12,141 nt of DNA. It comes from JANXXV01 sp038230275. GTDB taxonomy: Bacteria; Acidobacteriota; Terriglobia; Bryobacterales; Bryobacteraceae. A program made the position numbers and the translations under genes. The stretch is taken from assembly GCA_038230275.1 (NCBI GenBank), contig JBBRNO010000177.1, forward strand, positions 1 through 12,141, written 5' to 3'. This document shows positions 6,613 to 12,141 of this stretch, piece by piece. Positions within the stretch are counted from its first letter, which is position 1. Every line of letters begins with the position of its first letter. The notes beneath the pieces are model-generated. The model made no database searches. It was not told where the DNA came from and was given only the letters and a program-made list of their open reading frames with translations.

Positions 6613-8826
6613 TTGAAAAGTCTAACCAGCTCCGCCACAACCAAAGTGGTTGTGGCGAGCACTGTCATGCTGTCCTTCATTTCGTTCTGGAGGGCCAGCG
6701 CCATCGTCCTTAGCGATCTGGCATCGTCCGCCTTCTATGCCGGCGGCATCGCAGAGAAAGCAATAGGAAGAAGCGCACCGTGGTTCATCCTGGGCGTGAT
6801 GTTTTTCAGTTTTGCCGTGCGGTCCATTTATCTGGAAAGCAGCGGTATGTTTGTGCGCGGCGGCGTCTACGTGGTGGTGCGGGATGCGATGGGGCCGTTC
6901 ATCGCTCGAATTTCCGTGTCCTCGCTGCTGTTTGATTACATCCTCACCGGGCCCATCAGCAGTGTCAGCGCCGGCCAATACCTGGGGCGGCTGATCAACG
7001 AATTCAGTGAGATGATGCACTCCAGTTTCCGGCTGAATCCGAACTACTTCGCGGCGTTCTTCGGAATTCTGGTGACTGCGTATTTCTGGTGGGCCAACAT
7101 CAAGGGCATGCATGAATCCAGCGGCAAGGCGCTGCGCATCATGCAAATCACTACGGTGATGGTGGTGGCATTCCTGATCTGGTGTCCGCTGACGATTCTG
7201 ATTCGCGGAGCGGCACAGATTCCTCCGGCTCCCATTCCGGCAAACCTACATTTCACCGGGGAGAGCTTAGGCTGGTTCGAAGGAACCATCTGGCCCTCGT
7301 TCTCTGCCGTGGCTATCATTATCGCCTTCGGACATTCCTTGCTCTCCATGAGCGGATTTGAAACGCTGGCACAGGTCTACCGGGAAATCGCCTCGCCGAA
7401 ATTGAAGAATCTGAGAATCACCGGAAACATTGTTTGCGTGTATGCCGTGGTCTGCACCGGAGTGATTACGTTATTTGCCGGAATGATTATCCCCGACGCC
7501 TTGCGTATGGAATATGTGGACAACCTGTTGGGTGGACTTGCCATGCACCTGGCCGGGCCGCCGCTACTGCGATTGCTGTTTCACGTATTCGTGGTGGTGG
7601 TGGGCGTACTGATTCTTTCGGGCGCGGTGAACACATCGATGATCGGCGCGAATGGCGTGATGAACCGCGTGGCTGAAGATGGAGTTTTGGTGGACTGGTT
7701 CCGCAAGCCGCATAAGCGCTTCGGCACCACATTCCGCATCATCAATCTGATTGCTGTACTACAAGTCTTCACCGTTCTGCTAAGCGGAGGCGATGTTTAC
7801 CTGTTGGGCGAAGCGTACGCGTTCGGTGTGGTGTGGAGCTTCTTCCTGAAAGCGCTTGGCGTGCTGGTACTGCGATTCCACCGGCACGATCAGGAGTACA
7901 AGGTGCCGGGAAACATCACTATTGGCGGACGGGAGTGGCCTATTGGTTTGGCCTTGACGACGGCGGTACTTTTCCTTGTCGCCATCGGCAATCTGTTCTC
8001 GAAGAAGATCGCCACGATTTACGGCGTCGCATTCACCGTCCTGCTCTTTATCGTCTTCACCGTCTCTGAAAAAATAAACACCCGAAAGAACAAGCATAAG
8101 AAGGGTGGAATGGAGGAGTTCAACCTGGACATCCGTTCCGAGGTTACCGCCAATTCCGTCACCGCCCGGGAGGGCTGCATTCTGGTAGCGGTGCGCGACG
8201 GCAACCGGCTGGGCCACCTGGTAAACATTCTTGAGAAGACGAACCTTCGGCGGCACGATATTGTGGTAATGACCGTCCGCCAGATCTCGGCGGGTGCCGG
8301 GGAATTCGACTTGGCGGACAACCAACTCTTCTCCGATTATGAAAAGGAACTCTTCAGCCGGGTGGTTTCCGTGGCGGAGAAAGAAGGGAAGCGCGTGGAC
8401 TTGCTGGTGGTCAGCGGAATAGACCCCTTTGAGGCCATGGTGCAAACGGCAGCCAAGCTGAAGGCAACGCGGCTAGTGACTGGCGTTTCAGAAACCATGG
8501 ATCAGGAAGAATTGGCGCGCCGGATTGGATTGGCGTGGGAAGCGCTAGAGGAACCAAGACACTCCTTTTCACTCGAGGCCATTCCGCCGGGACGAAAGTC
8601 TATTTACGTGAACCTGGGGCCGCACCCGCCACGTCTCTGGCCTGAAGATCTGATCCGGCTGCATGAACTTTGGCTCCAGCTTTCGCAGGACAAGTTCGGT
8701 TCCCGGCTACACCATCGAGACGTTGTGGGTGTCGCGCTTAGGCGCATGGAACAGGAACTGGCGAGCGAAAACCGTACCGTCCTGCTGACAGCTATCGAAC
8801 AGGAGTTGGAAGAGCACAACCGCTAG
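6613..8826 (+). CDS. APC-superfamily transporter with C-terminal USP-like domain, KimA-like (probable c-di-AMP-controlled K+ or amino-acid importer)
   Basis: From TTG 6613 the protein has 737 residues. About 12 membrane helices fit hydrophobic runs near 14-33, 56-75, 95-118, 145-163, 177-198, 228-247, 272-294, 318-338, 375-392, 398-420, 445-461 and 466-484. A basic linker follows (RKNKHKK, 491-497), then a cytoplasmic domain from about 520 (GCILVAVRDGNRLGHLV) of the universal-stress-protein type, and a charged tail. This layout is that of APC-family KimA transporters (B. subtilis KimA, formerly YdaO, about 600 residues); the tail here is longer. Start: the open frame reaches GTG 6514, but that codon is inside the riboswitch. 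TTG 6613 has AGAGGAG (6599-6605) at 7-nt spacing; GTG 6583 has GAAAGG (6568-6573) at 9-nt spacing and would add 10 residues. Potassium is the best substrate guess, from the riboswitch and architecture; amino acids are the alternative. Confidence 0.87.
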   Translation: MKSLTSSATTKVVVASTVMLSFISFWRASAIVLSDLASSAFYAGGIAEKAIGRSAPWFILGVMFFSFAVRSIYLESSGMFVRGGVYVVVRDAMGPFIARISVSSLLFDYILTGPISSVSAGQYLGRLINEFSEMMHSSFRLNPNYFAAFFGILVTAYFWWANIKGMHESSGKALRIMQITTVMVVAFLIWCPLTILIRGAAQIPPAPIPANLHFTGESLGWFEGTIWPSFSAVAIIIAFGHSLLSMSGFETLAQVYREIASPKLKNLRITGNIVCVYAVVCTGVITLFAGMIIPDALRMEYVDNLLGGLAMHLAGPPLLRLLFHVFVVVVGVLILSGAVNTSMIGANGVMNRVAEDGVLVDWFRKPHKRFGTTFRIINLIAVLQVFTVLLSGGDVYLLGEAYAFGVVWSFFLKALGVLVLRFHRHDQEYKVPGNITIGGREWPIGLALTTAVLFLVAIGNLFSKKIATIYGVAFTVLLFIVFTVSEKINTRKNKHKKGGMEEFNLDIRSEVTANSVTAREGCILVAVRDGNRLGHLVNILEKTNLRRHDIVVMTVRQISAGAGEFDLADNQLFSDYEKELFSRVVSVAEKEGKRVDLLVVSGIDPFEAMVQTAAKLKATRLVTGVSETMDQEELARRIGLAWEALEEPRHSFSLEAIPPGRKSIYVNLGPHPPRLWPEDLIRLHELWLQLSQDKFGSRLHHRDVVGVALRRMEQELASENRTVLLTAIEQELEEHNR
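6633..6657 (+). repeat. Perfect 11-bp inverted repeat (hairpin) inside the transporter 5' coding region
   Basis: CGCCACAACCA (6633-6643) and TGGTTGTGGCG (6647-6657) are exact reverse complements separated by the 3-nt loop AAG. The hairpin starts 20 nt after TTG 6613 and encodes the segment ATTKVVVA just before the first membrane helix. No T-tract follows, so it is not a standard intrinsic terminator. Its position right behind the start codon of a riboswitch-controlled gene suggests a role in translation or mRNA stability. Confidence 0.7.
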
Positions 8827-8827
8827 T

Positions 8828-8856
8828 GTAGTGTCCGCGAATTGGGTGGCCACTAC
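8828..8856 (+). terminator. Weak terminator-like hairpin after the transporter gene
   Basis: GTAGTG (8828-8833) pairs with CACTAC (8851-8856). After one mismatch, four more pairs including a G-U (8835-8838 with 8846-8849) close a 7-nt loop. It begins 2 nt after the transporter stop codon. No T-tract follows on either strand, so it is at best a poor or factor-assisted terminator. Confidence 0.3.
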
Positions 8857-8878
8857 CGGAAAACGCTCCTTTACAGTC

Positions 8879-8925
8879 GCGGCTCGGAAACTACTGTTGC
8901 AACAGCGAGTTCGAGACCGAGCCGC
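8879..8925. repeat. Nested inverted repeat between convergent genes
   Basis: Outer arms GCGGCTCGG (8879-8887) and CCGAGCCGC (8917-8925) are exact reverse complements. Between them lies a second perfect palindrome, CTGTTGCAACAG (8894-8905). The structure ends 5 nt before the stop codon of the VWFA-related gene. Being symmetric, it could form on RNA from both directions as a shared transcription end or mRNA 3' protection, although it lacks T-tracts. A protein-binding site is an alternative for the inner 12-bp palindrome. Confidence 0.5.
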
Positions 8926-8929
8926 ACGC

Positions 8930-11020
8930 TTACGGAAGCACCACAACCGAGCCGCGCGGGAAGGCAAACTTGCGGCCAATTTCGTCGACGATATTGATCT
9001 GACACGTGTATTGGCCAGGCAAGAGTTTCGCCAGCGGCACCTGGAATTGCAGCGGCAGTGTCGCACGCCGGGTTTTGGCCAGTTCGCTTAAGCGGACCGG
9101 CGGCGATTCGAAAGCCTTCTTCCCGGCCAGGAAAAAGGAGACGTTGGCCGAAACGCTCACCGCTTTGGTATCGGCATCCGTGCCGCTATCATAGACTTCC
9201 AGATACACCAGCAGGTTCTGATCCTTACGGAAAGCACGAGTGATGCTGGGAACCAATCGCTGCCCATCCTGCACTAGCGGATCGGCGGCGACGATCTTCT
9301 TCTTCGTGCCGGCATCGCCAACGGCGGCGGAGAGCGGCTCGCGCTGACTGCTCCATACGACGGAGCTCAACTTCAAACCTGCACCGGCCGCGGCAGCCAA
9401 ATCAGGAACCTTGAAAGATGTTTCAAACGTTCCCATCTTCCCCGTCTGATTCTCGCGCGACAGGAACTTCAATTTGTAATCGCCCGGAGGCAGCGTAAAG
9501 CCGGTGTTGTACTGAAAACTCTTACGTGTGCGTCGTGCCGCGTCGGCCTCGTTGAGCTTTACTTTAATACCGTCCCGAACGTTTCCGGCCATGCGGCCCT
9601 TATTGTCACGAACCTGGCCGATGAAATCAAACTCGGTGATTTCGTCGGAACCTTTCTTCTTCATGCTGATCTGCGACGCGGGGATTTTGACCGATACCGG
9701 CACGTAGTAGGTGTCCTTCGTCAGGCGGAAAAAATCAACTTCCAGAACCATTCGAAGATCGGTAAGCGGATCGCCTAGCAGCAACGCTTCTTCCAGCTGG
9801 CGCTCCTTATCGGCGGAATTGAACTTTTCAAACTGTTTGGCGGCGAAGTAACCCGAGCGGTAATCAAGGCTGGCCTTCAATTTTTGATCGATCGAAACTT
9901 TGACTCTGCGGAATTTGCCGTCAGACGATACATTGGAGCTGTAGTAGCCAAGAATGTAATAACTGGTGACGTCTTTCTGCGCCTGCGTGATGCCGAGAGC
10001 CAGATCGTTGTTGTCCAGAAACGCCTTGCCCCCGGTGTCGGCAGCCAGCGAAAAGAGCGTCTCCTGCTGATCGTTCACCTTATCGCGCTGGCCGCGCTGC
10101 GCCGAACCAGTGAAGATTCCGGCACCGCGCTGCGAAGCCATGCTGGCGTCCCCGGCCGGTGGACTGGCAATCAAACCGCGCGAATCGATGGGATAAAACG
10201 AGACATTCGACCGCACGGCGGCGTTGATCGTAGCGCGCAGTTGCGATTGATTTTCCGTTCCAGTCTTACTGATGCCGCTGGAGAAATACACCAGCGCCTT
10301 CTTTTCCGGCAGTGCCGCCAGCATCTTGGCAGCCGATTCCAGCGCGCTCAGCTTCTTGTCGGTGTTGAAAATGTTGAACTCAGTATCGTCCGGTATGAAC
10401 GCCGCTCCGTTATCTACTCCGTTATCCGTATCGCCCACCTCGGCATCCGCCGCCAGTTCGCTCGCTTCTCCAATGTGAAATCCCTTGATCACCGCCACTA
10501 GCGTTTCGCGATCGTCGGTGAAATCCTGCTCCACTCGCAGCCGGCTGGTGTTGGTCATGATGGAGACAAGGTCCGACGTGGTCATGTTCTTCTGCAGGAA
10601 CTTCAGCGCGGCTTCCTGCGCGCGGATCTGGTCCGGGACCGGCATCGCTGAAAAGTCGAATAGCAGTACCATCAGACGGCGGTCCTGATAGCGAATTACG
10701 CCTGCCGTGGTGGAACTGATGCCGGCCGGCCGGGGTGGAGGCGGCGTGCCAAGCGCGGCAACCGTGGCCAGATTCAGCGGCGGCGCGGTTTCCGCGGTCA
10801 GCTTTTGAAATTCAAACACCGAGATGGGCTGCGGCTTGCCGTCTTCCATCACCACGAAGTCGCCTTTCTTCAGACCCTCCATGGGCTTTCCGGACTTGTC
10901 TTTCACTTCGACGTTTACGATCACCAGATTGCTGGTCGACTTGAAGGTGAATTCTTTCTGAGGCTCCTGCGCCGGAACCACCATCGCCAGACAAACTATC
11001 GCGGAAACAATTTTGGTCAT
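8930..11020 (-). CDS. Secreted VWFA-related domain protein (Acidobacterial type)
   Basis: The 696-residue protein has a Sec signal (MTKIVSAIVCLAMVVPAQ) and then the N-terminal block LVIVNVEVKDKSGKPMEGL (32-50) with FVVMEDGKPQPISVFE, the known opening of VWFA-related proteins described in Acidobacteria (TIGR03436-like). The von Willebrand A-like region spans about 115-375: LMVLLFDFSAM (117-126) occupies the metal-ion (MIDAS) position, ALVYFSSGISKTG is the central strand, and TSYYILGYYSSN lies near its end. The MIDAS reads D-x-S-x-M rather than D-x-S-x-S, so metal binding may be weakened. An Asp-rich insert (about 189-221) interrupts the domain. The C-terminal half (about 420-696) looks like beta-sandwich repeats, for example FTLPPGDYKLKFLSRE and LLPGQYTCQINIVDE. 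Function is unknown; protein-protein contact in the periplasm or at the surface is likely. ATG 11020 is 5 nt after the receptor stop, indicating one transcript with the TonB-dependent receptor. Confidence 0.9.
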   Translation of the reverse strand: MTKIVSAIVCLAMVVPAQEPQKEFTFKSTSNLVIVNVEVKDKSGKPMEGLKKGDFVVMEDGKPQPISVFEFQKLTAETAPPLNLATVAALGTPPPPRPAGISSTTAGVIRYQDRRLMVLLFDFSAMPVPDQIRAQEAALKFLQKNMTTSDLVSIMTNTSRLRVEQDFTDDRETLVAVIKGFHIGEASELAADAEVGDTDNGVDNGAAFIPDDTEFNIFNTDKKLSALESAAKMLAALPEKKALVYFSSGISKTGTENQSQLRATINAAVRSNVSFYPIDSRGLIASPPAGDASMASQRGAGIFTGSAQRGQRDKVNDQQETLFSLAADTGGKAFLDNNDLALGITQAQKDVTSYYILGYYSSNVSSDGKFRRVKVSIDQKLKASLDYRSGYFAAKQFEKFNSADKERQLEEALLLGDPLTDLRMVLEVDFFRLTKDTYYVPVSVKIPASQISMKKKGSDEITEFDFIGQVRDNKGRMAGNVRDGIKVKLNEADAARRTRKSFQYNTGFTLPPGDYKLKFLSRENQTGKMGTFETSFKVPDLAAAAGAGLKLSSVVWSSQREPLSAAVGDAGTKKKIVAADPLVQDGQRLVPSITRAFRKDQNLLVYLEVYDSGTDADTKAVSVSANVSFFLAGKKAFESPPVRLSELAKTRRATLPLQFQVPLAKLLPGQYTCQINIVDEIGRKFAFPRGSVVVLP

Positions 11021-11025
11021 TATGT

Positions 11026-12141
11026 TTAGAACCTGAATCTCAGCGAGATTGAAACCGTGCGCATGCCGGCGGCGTTCGTAGCTAGTCCGTAATTATTCGC
11101 GTTCAAGACGGTGCCAATGCTGGTAATATTCACCGCATTGAGAAAGTTTGTAGAATCGACGCGGAATTCAAGGCGCCTGCGATCGTCGCCAATGCGGAAT
11201 GATCGCGACAGACCTGCATTCATGGTGAACGTGCCCGGTCCCAGAATGGTGTTTCGTCCGGCATCGCCGAAGAAGCCTGCCCTAGGAACACTGAACGCCA
11301 GTGGATTGAAGTAGCCGGACCCTTCGTCAACAGGCAGCCCGGTGGCATCCGCACGTCCGCTCCCAACCGATCCGGTGCCTCCGGAATTCGATTGGTTCCC
11401 CAGCACCCGGGCAGTGAACGGACTGCCGGAGCTCGCGTTCACACCGCCGCTAATGGTCCAATCCTGCAACAGCTTGTTAGTCAAGGCGTTGTCGCTGTGA
11501 AGCGTGCCGTTCTGTCCGAACGGCGACGTGAGGATGTAGTTCAGCGCCAAAACATGGCGGCGGTCGAAGCTGGAGAGTCCGCGTTCGGCATGCAAGTCCT
11601 GATCGTTTTGCGCCACAGTCGCGCCACCGCCACCGAAAGTCGAAGCGTTATCGATGGATTTCGAATACGTGTAGGATAGGTTCGCGGAAACACCCCGGCG
11701 AAAGCGCCGGGTCAGCCGGATGTTGCCGGAATGGTAGACCGAATTGCCCTCGGCCGATTCGTACGTGAACCCGACTGCGTTGCCGATTCGGCGACGTTCT
11801 TCCGCGGACAAGGGCGAACCGGGCGCCGCCCTGTTGGGTGATCGTTCAATGTCCAGCCGCGTTCCCTTGGTTCCCAGATACGAACCTTCAATCACCAGCG
11901 ACCGGGGTAGCCCTTTCTGCACAGACAAATTCCAGGTCTGCGCATAGCCCGTAAGATAGCCGCGGTCAATGGCGTAGGTATTCAAGATGGTCTGCTGAAA
12001 CGGCTGCGCGATGAAGCCGGTGGCCAGCGTCAGCGGCACCGTCGTGCTGGTGGTCACCGTGGAGGATTGCGCAAACGGCGGCTGCGAAGCCAGGCGCGCG
12101 GGAAATTGATTGAAGATGGAACCGTTGTAGTAGATGCCATA
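11026..12141 (-). CDS. TonB-dependent (Oar-like) outer-membrane receptor, C-terminal part (N-terminus outside window)
   Basis: The frame is open to the right edge of the window, giving 371 residues of the barrel; a GTG at 12057 is internal, not the start, since receptor-like sequence (YGIYYNGSIFNQFP) continues upstream in frame. Visible blocks are QTWNLSVQKGLPRSLVIEGSYLG split across strands (about 68-90), NLSYTYSKSIDNAS (about 154-167), GLSSFDRRHVLALNYIL, FNPLAFSVPRAGFFGDAGRN and RRLEFRVDSTNFLNAVN. The C-terminus VSISLRFRF ends in Phe, as outer-membrane barrels do. Such receptors have an N-terminal carboxypeptidase-regulatory-like domain and a plug, which would lie outside. They import large or scarce substrates with TonB energy; the substrate is unknown. 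Its end is coupled to the VWFA-related gene (5-nt gap). The decayed copy at 702-1241 is the same kind of protein but diverged. Confidence 0.92.
   Translation of the reverse strand, partial: YGIYYNGSIFNQFPARLASQPPFAQSSTVTTSTTVPLTLATGFIAQPFQQTILNTYAIDRGYLTGYAQTWNLSVQKGLPRSLVIEGSYLGTKGTRLDIERSPNRAAPGSPLSAEERRRIGNAVGFTYESAEGNSVYHSGNIRLTRRFRRGVSANLSYTYSKSIDNASTFGGGGATVAQNDQDLHAERGLSSFDRRHVLALNYILTSPFGQNGTLHSDNALTNKLLQDWTISGGVNASSGSPFTARVLGNQSNSGGTGSVGSGRADATGLPVDEGSGYFNPLAFSVPRAGFFGDAGRNTILGPGTFTMNAGLSRSFRIGDDRRRLEFRVDSTNFLNAVNITSIGTVLNANNYGLATNAAGMRTVSISLRFRF

Noticed and set aside
7780..8445. 221-residue minus-strand frame opposite the transporter gene
   Set aside because: Antisense shadow; the plus-strand frame encodes clear membrane helices and a USP-like domain.
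9884..10501. 205-residue plus-strand frame opposite the VWFA-related gene
   Set aside because: Antisense shadow of a strongly supported coding region, with no domain features of its own.

Overview
The window looks like chromosome from an Acidobacteriota bacterium, most likely of the Bryobacterales/'Candidatus Solibacter' type. This is inferred from gene content, not from a marker gene. The pointers are a VWFA-related protein of the kind named for Acidobacteria, two large-TonB-receptor (Oar-like) C-termini, and a paired PSCyt1-DUF1549-DUF1553 / DUF1501 operon, which is typical of Planctomycetes and Solibacter-like Acidobacteria. The DNA is moderately GC-rich. I see no tRNA, rRNA, CRISPR array, insertion sequence or phage gene.

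Layout. (1) 2-694 (+): the C-terminal part of a PLP-dependent class IV aminotransferase, cut by the window edge. (2) 702-1241 (-): a decayed C-terminus of a TonB-dependent outer-membrane receptor. Its reading frame is broken by one TGA but resumes in the same frame to a normal receptor C-terminus. It lies directly behind the DUF1501 gene. (3) 5143-1260 (-): a two-gene operon, an exported haem-c-type PSCyt1/DUF1549/DUF1553 protein followed after 2 nt by a Tat-type DUF1501 protein. (4) 5217-6436 (+): a divergent two-gene operon, a small protein with four CxxC pairs overlapping (ATGA) an exported isochorismatase-fold hydrolase. (5) 6439-8826 (+): an extended -10 promoter, a c-di-AMP (ydaO-yuaA class) riboswitch, and a 12-helix APC-superfamily transporter with a C-terminal USP-like domain, resembling the KimA potassium importer. 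(6) 8827-8929: a convergent gap with two inverted-repeat structures. (7) 12141-8930 (-): the C-terminal part of a second, intact TonB-dependent receptor, followed after 5 nt by a secreted VWFA-related protein.

How the parts work together. The clearest regulatory unit is the riboswitch-transporter pair: a second-messenger RNA sensor placed where transcription would start, controlling a probable K+ (or amino-acid) importer. An 11-bp perfect hairpin just inside the coding region is unexplained and could belong to the expression platform. The longest open frame for the transporter begins inside the riboswitch, so its true start is probably TTG 6613 (strong Shine-Dalgarno) or GTG 6583. The remaining genes mostly encode exported or envelope proteins of poorly known function. 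I do not see a wholly new multi-gene system. The strongest leads are the riboswitch unit, the receptor remnant, and the zinc-ribbon/hydrolase pair.
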